A stretch of DNA of 64,000 nt from Notospermus geniculatus (lineage: Eukaryota; Nemertea; Pilidiophora; Heteronemertea; Lineidae), in assembly GCA_002633025.1 (NCBI GenBank), contig NMRB01000088.1, positions 479,895 through 543,894 on the forward strand. The letters are read 5' to 3'. The notes under the pieces were generated by a model. It saw only the letters and a list, made by a program, of their open reading frames with translations, did no database searches and had not been told where the DNA came from. How positions within the stretch are numbered: the first letter of the stretch is position 1; the number at the start of each line of letters is the position of its first letter. The position numbers were made by a program, and so were the translations under genes. Below, piece after piece: positions 1-25,500 of the stretch.

Positions 1-2451
1 TGTGAGCCAGACGGTAAATCGATCCTGATACAATACAATTCCACTTTATTTCATCAGCGATCCACCTCAAACGGCCAGGCTCGATCGCTGTCTACATGTA
101 CATATCGCTCGGTGAAAACCACGATAAAACGTGTTAAAAAGGTAACATTTCCCTCGGACTATTTCGTTCCTTGTTCGTTCATCATGCGTTTCATGGGCGC
201 AGCCATGTTTAATCAGCCGTTGGCCAATCAGATTCGGATGCTCTGAGCTGGACATTCGCCACCTGGCGGTAACGAAAGTTTTGGCCTTTGCTACCAGACT
301 CTCTCCTGTAAGAGAGAGAGGCTGGTGACGCAAGACTAATGTCAAACAAGCTAAATTTGGTCAGCTCACCAGTGTACAACATAAGCGTAAGTGGATTTCA
401 GACACAAATGGAAGATTTGAAAAATGTATTCTCTAGGCCCGGCATCCGAATATTGTATACTGTTGTGCAACTTTTGATGTAGTCTGCATGACATAGTGCA
501 AATTATATTCCTTGTGGTGATCCATTCTCAGTTTCCATCCATACGTACCGGTATCTTGTCTTCTTGATTTTGTTGTCTGTCTGTGAGTAACTTGTTCAGT
601 GAAAGTCATTTCGAGTCCGTCCTGTGTGCTGTAGCCTAGCCAGTGTCAGCTTACTAGCCATCCCATCTCTATGCTATTCCTTCAGATTTTGGCTGATTTT
701 CCGATTCACGTGAATATGTGACCACACCCAGGCATTGGTGTTGAGACAGTAGCCTACATCTCATACCAGATTCTAGAATTGAATCCATCTGCCTCTTCAA
801 CCCATGTGCCTGCACTAAGTCAGAACAGCAGAAAATGCCAAGTATAGTGTTCCTTTTGCCTCTCCCTTCGTTACTGTCTCCCTTCTTTTTCTCCATCATG
901 TGAAACTTGACCTCAGGTTACATACCATTGCCCAGAAAAGGAATTTACATGAGACTTTGACTTAGACTTAGATGGTACATTTAGTCCCCCTCTGAGCAGC
1001 TGGATTTCTGTGATGTTCATGCTGTCAGGATGCCTGGTTTCTTCTCGGTTTCTTCACATGCCCTTTGACAATGCTGTGACAATCAGTATCAAATGGAAAC
1101 ATCCCGGACACAGGTCCATAGTCTTCATACCCCCAGTTTTACAGATTAGTTTTGGGGCTGGATTATTTGAACTTTATGACGTATAAACCGAGTTGTTTAT
1201 TTCAGTTTCAGGTGGTGCATGTGCACATGACTTAGTCATTGACCTTGATCGTCTCTCCTTGATAAGTCCAGCTTGTTGCCTCTTATGATATCTTTACATG
1301 ATGATATCTCCTTGGACTTTCAAGAAGGGCATGACCCAGAGATCTGGCTGTTTTACCCACCACCAAGTACGGTACCTTGTAGGTGGAGAAATCATAACGC
1401 ATGAATGATGAATACGACGTCCATGACTTCCCTGCAGATTTTCACTCCATCTAATCTTATTACATGTTTTGGAAACTGTGATCAGCCAATTCTCCACCCG
1501 ATTGATTCAGTGTTCCACTTTACCCAAAATTGGTCATGTGCTGTAGTGACTGGTCCGACTGCCACCCTTGTCATACTAAATTGGCAACGTGAAAGCTCAG
1601 CAGAGGCGAGGATTGTGAAATGAGCAAAGACTCCTGTCCTGTTATGGTCTTAATTATAATGCTTCCTGATTGACCTTCCGATATAAGTCGGCGGTCGCCC
1701 ACAAAAACACCACAAAAAACAAAAATGACTCATATTGATGGTAATCTTGTACATGTACAATGTACGTGTACATGTAGTAGTTTAAGGAAGTTAACCGCAA
1801 GGGTACTATTGGTGTCACATTCTTTGCATCTTCAGTTTGGTCTTTCTACATTGTCCATACTAGATGCTTGCACCATGGCCCATGTTATTAGTGAATGTTT
1901 GTATCAAGTCTCTGATTTATAGTTCACATCATACAATCAGGAATTCAGTGATACAGGTTGGAGCACTGAGTGGAGAATGTTGAGCATTACCCTGGAACAG
2001 TCAATTAGCTGTACACTGTTACTGTAGACTGAGTACAGCTGGCCTGAAACAACTTGCATGATGTCGATAGGCTGCTCAAGTCATCTTTTTCTCCCACAAC
2101 AAAACGCCTTGCTATGTCTGCACTTGGCATGATCTTGACGCAAGAATAGCATGTAAGTGTCGGCAAAGATTGCAGCATGAGAGTGAGATGAAAGTTGCTG
2201 AAACTGAGTTTGATCCTTCTGCTTTGCCAGTTCAATTTGAGTTTGGAGTGGGAACACCCACGTGCGGGATCAATCTGTTGTGATACTTTACGTGCAGCTA
2301 GGCTGAAACGATCAACCACTAGGATAAGGGGAGTCTGTCACTCAGTGCAGATGTGTATAGATTGGATCATGAGCATCATGCAGAATTTTATCATGGGGAG
2401 GGGACCAACTCACAGAACTCCTTTCAGAAAACTCCTGCAGGGGGAGGCATG
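1..2451. other. Upstream non-coding sequence, no exon recognised
   Basis: I see no open frame here with protein-family resemblance and no convincing exon on either strand. The first ~350 bases are richer in CpG than what follows and hold a CCAAT-type box near 229 (TTGGCCAATCAG), which would fit a promoter or first exon of a gene, but no start can be assigned. The PKC gene downstream lacks its C2-domain exons, so this stretch is most simply its 5' intron or flank. A palindromic word cluster (gtacatgtaca and relatives) lies at 1749-1777. Confidence 0.4.
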
Positions 2452-3618
2452 ATTACATTACAGTCACTAAAACCGTGTATAAAATGTCATGAAATTAAAA
2501 AAAAACATTTTGTGCTAATTTGGGCATCCCCTTTGATTCAAATCCAATACAGTATTTACACTGTGTGTTAACAATGTTACCATACTTGAACATGTTGAAA
2601 GGTCTCTACAAGTGACATCAGAGGAAAACCCACCGGGTACAACAGTGCAAACTACAAAGATAATGGACGTCACATGTATCCATGCATTATAGGGTGAAAA
2701 TGGGGATGTACAGAGAGTCTGAGTCAAGGGTGTGGCCCCGAGCTCGTAATCTCAAATGCAGAGATATTGTCAAGAAGTGATTTTCAGATGCCTTGCAACT
2801 GTCCCATGGTCCTTATTTCATGCTGTGTTTCATTCAGTAAATTGCTCCATGGTTTAATTTTTGCTGTCTTTTTTCTTTCCTAGGCGCATCCTGCAAACCG
2901 GGGCCGGGGACGGTGGCGATACCAAGTCAGTACCCAGTATCTTGATCTTAATGGCTTGTATAATCCTCATATAGATTTTGTTTTCAGTCCATTCTTTCAT
3001 TGATTTTAGACTAGAAGTGCATGTGATTACTTTCAATTACATTACAATCACTAAAACACGTATAAAATGTCACGAAATTTTTAAAAAAACATTTTGTGCT
3101 AATTTGGGCATCCCCTTTGATTCAAATCCAATACAGTGTTTACACTGTGTGCTGTTACTTGAATATGTTGAAAGGTCTCTACAAGTGACATCAGAGGAAA
3201 ACCCACCGGGTACAACAGTGCAAACTGCAATCAAAGATAATGGACGTCACATGTATCCATGCATTATAGGGTGAAAATGGGGATGTACAGAGAGTCTGAG
3301 TCAAGGGTGTGGCCCCGAGCTCGTAATCTCAAATGCGGAGATATTGTCAAGAAGTGATTTTCAGATGCCTTGCAACTGTCCCATGGTCCTTATTTCATGC
3401 TGTGTTTCATTCAATTCAATAAATTGCTCCGTGGTTTAATTTTTGCTGTCTTTTTTCTTTCCTAGGCGCATCCTGCAAACCGGGGCCGGGGACGGTGGCG
3501 ATACCAAGTCAGTACCCAGTATCTTGATCTTAATGGCTTGTATAATCCTCATATAATAGATTTTGTTTTCAGTCCATTCTTTCATTGATTTTAGACTAGA
3601 AGTGCATGTGGTTACTTT
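2452..3618. repeat. Tandem duplication, two copies of ~585 bp
   Basis: Copy 1 (about 2452-3035) and copy 2 (about 3036-3618) are near-identical over their length, with scattered substitutions and small indels (for example an extra 'ata' in copy 2 near 3552). Both carry the same strong acceptor-like polypyrimidine tract ending in CTAG, followed by a GC-rich 42-nt stretch and a GTCAGT donor-like site (2884-2925 and 3466-3507). It is either a real local duplication or two haplotypes laid end to end. Confidence 0.85.
2884..2925 (+). other. Possible 42-nt cassette micro-exon, copy 1 (copy 2 at 3466-3507)
   Basis: A 22-base pyrimidine-rich run ending in CCTAG precedes it and GTCAGT follows. The segment is 42 nt, GC-rich and free of stops in the frame that leaves one base over (2+39+1). 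The downstream PKC exon at 8524 begins with two bases of a split codon, so a phase 1-1 exon would join in frame and lengthen the linker before the pseudosubstrate by 14 residues. No homology supports it and the donor is weak, so this is a candidate only. It is present identically in both copies of the local duplication. Confidence 0.25.
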
Positions 3619-4229
3619 GAAAATAAACGTCATGGGTACTAATATGACTTTTATACAGAAGAAAGGTAACATTGAAGTGGTCTCCAATAAAGTCTTAGTA
3701 GGAACGAATCCGATAAAATTAGTAATGAAACATGTTAAAATATGGGAACATAAGTTGAGCACCATTAGACATCCTGCTTGAACTTCCTGCTCTCAGGACA
3801 GACTGACATTTATCATCATAAGTTGAGTGGGGGAATGAAAAATGACACATCTACTTCCTTGTCCTGTTCGAGCACTTAGAACTAGTCTAGTTTATCAAAT
3901 TGCATCGTCAGTCAGCTTGACACTAATAAGTGTCTTTGAAATTCAAAATCAAAGACGCTGTGGTCAGTGATGTGAAATGTGAAAGGATGAACCCTTGGTG
4001 AAGTTATGTTTAGCTGTTTTCTGTGAATGAGTATAAGAATCAGTAAAAGAGTTAAAAGGAATTGCTTCAGTCTCAGCTCTGTACATATCAAATTTACAAT
4101 TTATTTCTCCTTTACCTCTTTATCGCCATGTTTTAGCTTAGATTATAGAATCAAATTGTCCGTTGATAGTTAGATCGTGAGATTATGTGGTTGTATATAC
4201 TACATGTTCTGCGTTGGTATGCTGTACTG
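3619..4229. other. Intergenic or intronic sequence, nothing recognised
   Basis: AT-rich sequence between the tandem duplication and the minisatellite. I find no exon, RNA gene or mobile-element terminus in it. Confidence 0.4.
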
Positions 4230-4830
4230 TAGGAGTCCTTGTCCCAACTGTAATCACAATCGGTTGGTAAGATTCACATTTACGTAGTCATTGTCCCAAC
4301 AGTTATCAGTATCAGTGGTGGCTCAAAATTCACATGTCCCAACAGTATCAGTGATGAAATTCACATACTTATCTTTGTCCCGGAAGCTGCAACCAGTATC
4401 AGTGATGGGATTCACATTTACGTAGTCCTTGTCCCGGCTGTAATCAGTATCAGTGGTGGAATTCACATTTGTCTGGTCCTTGTCCCACTGCAATCAGTAG
4501 CAGTGGTGGGATTCACATTATGTAGTCCTTGTCCCGGCTGTAATCCATACCTGTGGTGGGATTCACATTTACCTGGTCCTTGACCCACTGCATGCAATCA
4601 GTAGCAGTGGTGGGATTCACAATAATACGTATAGTCCTTGTCCCAGTTGTAATCCATATCAGTGGTGGGATTCGCATTTACCTGGTCCTTGTCCCGGCTG
4701 TGATCAGTATCAGTGGTGGGATTCACATTTACAGTGTCCTTGACCAAACAGCAGTCAGAAATGGTAAGATACACAGAGTCCTTGGCCAGCTGCTGTCACT
4801 CTTGAGTGTCAGTGTCACTGTGCAGTTATT
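4230..4830. repeat. Minisatellite, ~51 bp unit, about 11-12 degenerate copies
   Basis: The core is GTCCTTGTCCCGGCTG, then AATCAGTATCAGTGG, then TGGGATTCACATTTAC. Middle units are well conserved and outer ones decay. Between about 4430 and 4640 two variants alternate ('cggctgtaatc' and 'ccactgcaatcagtagc'), suggesting a ~100 bp higher-order unit. Because 51 is a multiple of three, the array stays open in one frame for over 100 codons, but the frame resembles no protein and is best read as a repeat artefact. Confidence 0.85.
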
Positions 4831-5047
4831 GTCCAACAGCAGCCAGCTGTGTCCAAGTCCCATGAATGTCAGGGGGAGCATATTTTTTACTTTAGAGCAT
4901 AAAATTGCCTGAAGATTCTGCTGTCCATCATCAGGCATTCTCCTTTGGGTGGGGTCGGGGTGGGTGGGGGGACATGGCATTACTCAAACATTTCCAGCAT
5001 GATGCCCAATGCTGCAGCCATCTTCAGCTGAGAAACTCTAGAATCCA

Positions 5048-5205
5048 GGGGCCGGTTGCACAAAACTCACAATGGCGCTAACTTGGTGTTGGTGCTAACT
5101 TTATGTTAAATGACGTAAAAATCCCGTGTCTTTTTACGTCATTTAACATAAAGTTAGCGCTAACAGCAAGTTAGCGCTAACATGAGTTTTGTGCAACCCA
5201 GCCCT
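5048..5205. mobile_element. Foldback (MITE-like) element, 158 bp
   Basis: The arms are long inverted repeats: left begins GGGCCGGTTGCACAAAACTC and the right arm is its near-complement, ending GTTTTGTGCAACCCAGCCC. Both arms carry GCGCTAAC blocks and a TTTATGTTAAATGACGTAAA stem, with a loop of only about ten bases. There is no coding capacity. The GGGCC start is shared with other foldbacks in this window (44160, 60420, 61454). Confidence 0.85.
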
Positions 5206-5599
5206 AAAGGATGCAATTTGTTGGTGCTCTTCAAGCATAAGTCACTGTATTGATACTGCAGCAAATGTTTCATTTAGCCAAGGCTTCCAGGTGCATGATC
5301 ACCATCAGTTGGATATGTAGAGATACACTACTACTATACAGCTCTGGTTTCATACAATTTGGCCCATTTCCAGCGGGCGGGCCAATTCTAAATGCCTTAT
5401 GAATGAATTATTTCTACCTGAGATGCAGTTCTGTAGGTGGTATGCTTCATGCACAAACCAACAGCTGAAATTGTTGTATTGGTTGCTGTGGGTCATCCTT
5501 GAGATGAAAAAAGAGCCCATCTTGTATAAAAAGTCTTTCTCTTGATCCTCTTGTATTTGCATTAGATTATTACGTCACAGGCTACTTAAGGTATGTTCC

Positions 5600-5795
5600 T
5601 CACTTGGATGGGTTCTTTTACTTACCCTTGCAAAGGCACAAGGTACAAGGCACCATGGCTTCCTGTCCCATGCGACAGATTGAAGAGCCAGTCATGATTA
5701 ATCCCATCCCATATGGCCCGGGATTCGAACCCGGGACCTGCCACTTGCAGATGCCCCGCATTCACTTACGCTACGAATATCCCGAATTGCACTGA
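5600..5795 (-). repeat. tRNA-derived SINE-like element
   Basis: Read on the minus strand it carries a tRNA T-arm/B-box (CCCGGGTTCGAATCCCGGG near 5718-5736) preceded by A-box-like sequence (TAGCGTAAGTG). The body shares the stretch 'cttttacttacccttgcaaaggcacaaggtac' (split by a few mismatches) and a following 'gtcccatgcgac' with the copy at 32757-32945, so it is a dispersed family. The Pol III-type promoter parts are family knowledge; activity is unknown. Confidence 0.75.
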
Positions 5796-5834
5796 ATCTG
5801 TAAGTTGTCCGGTTCGTAGATAGTTCTTAAATCA

Positions 5835-6350
5835 TTGATTCCTAAACATCCGTACAGTTGGTGTGAATTCGTGGGAGGGTTCACGAAATTCAGGTACGAA
5901 TTCAAGTACGAATGTACGAATTCAACGAATCATGTAAGAATTGTACGAAAAACAAACAAAATCTTCCGTGGTGGCTCGACGAACTCACACGAACTATACG
6001 ACGAATGTTTAGAAATCAACTAAGAATCATTTAAGAACTGCAAGAAATGTTTGAGAATTATATACGAACAGGACAAATTTCTGATTGGGGACATTCGTAG
6101 CATCAGTGAAAGCAGGGCATCGTGGACCCACGCCGAAAAACATCCCGAAACAGGCACGAAGGTCCCGAATGTATTTACGAATCCAGTAAGGATCGTACCT
6201 TATTTGTACAATTCTTACATGATTCTTTGAATTCGTACTTGTTTCTTGACCCATTCTTGACATTCAGCATATTTTTCAACCCGATTAGCCACGAATTTCT
6301 ACGATTTTCCGATTCGGGACATTTGTAGTGAAAGCGGGGCATAATCGGAC
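5835..6350. mobile_element. Foldback element of ~500 bp rich in ACGAAT motifs
   Basis: The segment around 5905-5946 (AAGTACGAATG, ACGAATCATGTAAGAATTG) recurs inverted at about 6200-6245 (CAATTCTTACATGATTCTTT). The interior holds many ACGAAT/ATTCGT words and duplicated phrases such as 'gggacattcgtag' (6087) and 'gggacatttgtag' (6317). Open frames on both strands translate to mirror versions of the same meaningless peptide, as expected for an inverted repeat. Exact ends are uncertain. Confidence 0.6.
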
Positions 6351-8002
6351 GACTTGATACCATCAGGCTATCATTCAGTCTTCAACACTAATCTTGAAGT
6401 GGATGTGTTTGGCAAGATACAACAGTGGACAACGTTAGTGACTTCAAGGTGGTTGTCTGGAGGAATCTCATCCACAGGCCCAAGCTAAAAAAATCTATAT
6501 CATACAAAGCCTTTAATATTCAATTGGGGATTTTGTTTGGGCCTTCGTGTAGGCCTACTAAAGAGAAGAATAAAAGATGCGGCAGTGGTCTTTGCAAAGC
6601 CTGGAGGAGGCTGTTTGCCATCGTTGGCTTATCGGTTTGGCCTGTGACTTATCAGGACACATCAGTAACCTTACCAACTCTGAAACTAAAACAATAGTAC
6701 TTGTATTCCAATAGGTCACATCTTTGTAGCAGAAATATCATTTAATCCTACACATCTTGTGACCTAAAAGACTGGTTGAACAAGATGTAAGTTCATATAG
6801 TTGAACTTTTTGAGAAAAAAAATTATGGGTAGAAAAAAATTGTATTGAATGGAGAACTGTGCACCAAGAACTATAAATATTTTGAATCACTGAAGCATCT
6901 TTACCTTCCCACACCTTTCGTTTCATGAATTTTGATGACTTACTGTGAGATTTCTGTCATTTATATGTTCCCTTGGGACAAGACAAGCAACAGAAGGATG
7001 TTCACAAAATTGATGGTTACTATGACGATGTCACATTGTACCCAAAAATTACACATTTTTGTTCTGCGACATTTTAAGGTCAGCTGAGCATTCTGCGCTC
7101 TCTCCTCTCCCCGTCCTCTATCCAACTGCATAAGTTATTGGATGATCGGTTTCCATGGCGACCATGCAGAGAGATGAAACTATTAAGAGAACCTTCCAGA
7201 TGCTAGGCTGTATGGTTTATTGATAGCGGCACTGCGCGAGAGCAATGATTCTAAAATTTCACATCATCTGTTGAATCCATTATCGCCATATTTTACGCTA
7301 TGTTTTGATTTGGGCGGGCACATATGGCATCGTAATTGTCGACAGTGTACAATGAGTCTGCGGTCAGATTTCAATTGAAATCGTCGAAATGTTCAAAAAA
7401 GATGGTTCAATGGGTACAAGAAGTGTTGTGAAAATACAGTTGGTTTGCCGGCTTGGCTGTTCTGAATGTTTATGTAGTTTGTATCCTTGGGCATGACACT
7501 TGGCGCTTGAGTTGATAGCGCAGTATGGAAAGGCTGACTAAAGCGACATCCCCATCCATCCATTCAGAATGAAATCTACTACATTCTAGCACATCCCTTG
7601 AACCCGTGTTCAATTCGGGCCCATACCCAGAGTTCTCCACTAGTGTAACAGAATGGGCGCGACGCCCATTCTAAAACGCAGGATTGATCTCAGCGTGCAG
7701 TCTAAAAATCTGTCGCCCGGTCAAAAAAAATTGCCGCCCGCTCAAAATTATTCTTTAAATAATACAAGCACCGACGGGAGCTAGATTTGCGTTCCGAAAT
7801 GCCGGGAAATTGCATTTCAGGGCTTCTAGATTTCAAATTTTGAGGACACGCATGCGGCATCGGCTTCCGATATCAGTAACTGTGGTACGTCACCAGCGCC
7901 CGGTCTGTTTCAAAACCTGTGGAGAACCCTGCATACTATATTCTTTAGCAAAGGGTGGTAATCCTGGATGCATCGTAGCTCAGATGAACTATGTTTATAA
8001 AA
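6351..8002. other. Non-coding sequence upstream of PKC C1A exon
   Basis: I find no exon with protein-family resemblance. A weak tRNA-like B-box (GTGTTCAATTCGGGCCC near 7606) hints at an old SINE remnant at about 7490-7640. Confidence 0.35.
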
Positions 8003-8218
8003 CAGGGGTTTAGTTAGAGGGAGTTTGGAAGTCACGGAAGTCAAAATACTTCGGAATTTTAGGCTCCGGGAAGTCAAGTACTTCCAAACAATTTTAAACT
8101 TCTAATGTATTTAAGCTTGTGAAGTACATTTAGACTTCCAAGAAAAGCCCCAATACTTCCTGGTTTTGGGGTTAAGGATGTCATGAATTCCCATCCAAAA
8201 ATGTTAACTAAACCCCTG
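8003..8218. mobile_element. hAT-like non-autonomous element, 216 bp
   Basis: Perfect 14 bp terminal inverted repeats: CAGGGGTTTAGTTA at 8003 and TAACTAAACCCCTG ending at 8218. The element is flanked on both sides by ATAAAA, a 6 bp apparent target duplication. CAG...CTG ends are typical of hAT transposons, whose usual duplication is 8 bp. Internal ACTTCC/GGAAGT words are repeated in both orientations. It has no coding capacity and lies ~300 bp before the PKC C1A exon. Confidence 0.75.
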
Positions 8219-8523
8219 ATAAAAACCTACCAATTCAAAATTTGGCCCTTGTATTCTTGACGTTTTGATCAATAATGGCATATGCTGGCCTAACACATCA
8301 GATCATTGAGATGGATGGAAGACTACAGTAATGATCAAGTCGCCAAATACATACATGTAGCCTTTGTATCCTATCCTGACATAGCAATTTGAACTTGAAG
8401 ATTTGGCCCTCCAGTTCCTGACTTGGTCCATGAAATCATCTCACGCCAATGCATTGGAATTTGAGGACTGATTGTAATCATGATAATGCCTAACATTTCT
8501 TTTCCTTGCGCTGTATTTTACAG

Positions 8524-22507
<13,984 letters not shown>

Positions 22508-25500
22508 TGTCAATCATTGGACTAATCTAATTACCTTGCTTTAATTGTGGGCACGAGGGAGCAAGTTTTCCACGAAGGGGCGGAGGATCTGTTGCAATAT
22601 GCGTCAGCCCATTTTGGATATCTCGTCCTATGGCTTGAAGACCTGGACCAGTGGTGTCTGCTTGCCTGCGGTGTTGAATTCAGCATGGTCCTGTTGAAGA
22701 AAGATCGGATACTCTGGCATGTCACAGTCTTGGTTGGACAAAAGCTCAAGTTGATCAGTCTCTGCCATGGTCAAACCTGAGGTACATGTAAACTTGCCAA
22801 GAATGCACTTAAATGTCGCCTCCAAAGGCTAGATTTGAGACTGACTCTAATGGGGTCAACCCAGTGAAGATCAAGTGAACGGAAATTCCTGTCTTACCCA
22901 GATCAAGTGAGTGTGTCCTTGACAAGGCCTCACTTGAATGTAAGTTGATATCTAAGTGCAAGTTTGCAGGGTAAAACCTTCGCAGTTTCACAAGTAGAAG
23001 TCCAAGATGAACTCTGCAAAGGTCTGACAATCATGTGGGAAATGACCCGAGGTCAGACATGAAAGTAGTCGAATCTACAGGGTGTTAGAGAGAAAACCTC
23101 CCCTAAACAATGGCATTGCAATGGTTCACCCATTGCTCATTCAGGGGAGGTCTTCTCTCATCAAGGCACCAAGGATTCGACCCTGCCTTTAATTGAGTGC
23201 GACCTTGACATCGCCAAAACTGAAGGTGAGGCTTGACAATGCATTTCAATGTAAGATACAAGAGCCATTGCAAACTTTGTTGTTGTTTTGGAGATCATGA
23301 CTACCATTATACCATGTTACAGTTGTAATTCAGTGTGATCTCATACTCATAGCTATATCTATTATTAACCGAGCCCACAGCACTTGGTCGTGGAATTGTG
23401 TTATATTCAAGATTTGATATTTTACATACTACTGCAGTACTTGTGTTGTTGTGTAGAAAGAAAATGGAGCTTGAAGGGACAAAAATATTCTTGTTCGATG
23501 GAGTCAGGAATATGAATTTTAAACATTTGTGATGTAAAACCTCACTTCAGTGTCCTCATAGCATTTAGTTTTAGACAAGAACACTTTAGTAGATCCCTTT
23601 GTAACCATAAAAGATTTTGCTGATCTTTTTACATCAGTCTGAGATGCAAAAATCAAGGAAAACAGGATGGATTAGTTTGTGGGGAAGCCTCTAACATCCT
23701 TGGAGTGAAGTTAAGAATCATGATTTTTGCCTATTCCAGCAATTGATGTAGTATGTAGTTCATAGGATTTTGAACCCCGATTTATGTTTTGAACGTAATG
23801 AAATCAAGAGTGTTATATCTTCTAGTTCATTCTCTATAATATACTCATTCCCCAGTGGTGTTTGTTGAAGCCAATGTAAAATACCTTTGATGATCCAAGA
23901 CGATTTTGATGTGAAAGTCTGTATGATTGTTCCACTGATCATGGTGTAACCTGGACCAGTTCAGACATTGCTAAAAATTCATTGCTTTGGGCAGTTTTAG
24001 TGCTGTGGAAAAATTAATCAATGCAGTATCTTCTGAAAAATTTGAATGCATCTGTGTTTCAGCGTTCGGTGAAAAATAGACTCAATTGAATGGGCTTAGT
24101 GTGCAACTTGACGTTTCATTGACCTTCTTTTGTAGCTGGTTCACTGTGAATACTTGTGAGTTTACCATGTCTGGCTGGTCCAGGTTTCACCGTCCTGTTA
24201 TTTTTGTCATTTTTTGTTGTGTACAAGTCAAAACCTAATACTACTTAGCGATGCCAATCTCATAGGCCAAAGTTAACCCGATGCGGCACGTTGTACAAAA
24301 CCGTTGAAGCGTTTTTGTGTTGTTGGTTTTTTTTGTTCTGATTAATTTTAAAAACCATTATTTAGTTCTTTCTCCTATGCAGCTGTTTCTCACATTGATG
24401 TTATCCCCTACCATCTGAACTTATGAATTTTGGAAGATGAAGGCCAAGTTCATAAATGGCATTTAGTGTGAGACAGCACTTACTTTACTTAGCATGAAAG
24501 CAAATCCAAAATGAGTTTCGACTGTAAACATTTGAATGAGGAGATGTGCATTTAGGTTCGTGTTTCTCAACATCCAGCTCTGGTGAATTTGGTGTGTCTT
24601 GCAACTCCAAACTGGGTTCTGTTGCTATTCTATTCATTAACGTTCTCTTAGAATTGTTATTATCGAGTACAGTTCAAAGGCCTAGCCCTTCTGTTTTGAT
24701 ATTTAAAATTTATGATTTGAATTTGAAATTGAGTACGGGTCATCTGGTGCAATTCTTCCCAGGATTCCGGTTCTTGAATACGATTAGCTACCACTGGATA
24801 ATTAGTCACTCTGAACCATATTTGATAGCATTTATTTCACATATTAAATCTCACATTCGAATTGATTAATAAATACTATTGATGTGTTGATCATGCGTGA
24901 AGATATGAGAATGGTGCTCCAATCTGACCAGCCACAGTGCATTTAACATAGGATTTCTTAACAATCATATTGATTCATATAGGCAAGTTCTACGTTGGCT
25001 TGATTAGGTACACAATCAATATCTCAACCTGAATATGCTGAGAGGAGAGTGAGTATGTGCAATATTTTGATAGACATCCAAAATTACTATTTAGCAAAAA
25101 CGAGATTCACTGAGTTAACCATTTTTTCACTGCCTTTAGCATCCAAAGTTTGTATCTAGTTAATGACATGATATGGCTTTAGAACAGCACTGAAGGGAAT
25201 CTGAATTCGAAAATGTCTCCATAACAATGTCTTTACAACTACTTAAGATGAACAGCGAGTCTATTATGTTTTGTTTGTTTATCATTTCATTTCCTGCTTG
25301 TATTGGCCTATTTTGGTCTTCTACTGTTTGAGTTTCGTCAGCTGAGTGCAAGGCCTATGGGCCTCTTGTTTTTCTACCTTTTCACTAATTGTCAAGTGCA
25401 CAAACGTCAGATTTTAGTCAGATCGTTGAAATATTAATAAAAGACGATGCCATTAGCTATTTTGCCTAAGATACATGTACTGCCAGCAATTGCATACCCT

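Noticed and set aside
4230-4830. CRISPR-like array
   Set aside because: Units are degenerate and contiguous without spacers, in an animal genome; a minisatellite explains it.
4553-4912. 119-codon open frame with repeated VVGFT/ISGGI phrases
   Set aside because: Produced by the 51 bp minisatellite, whose unit length keeps the frame open.
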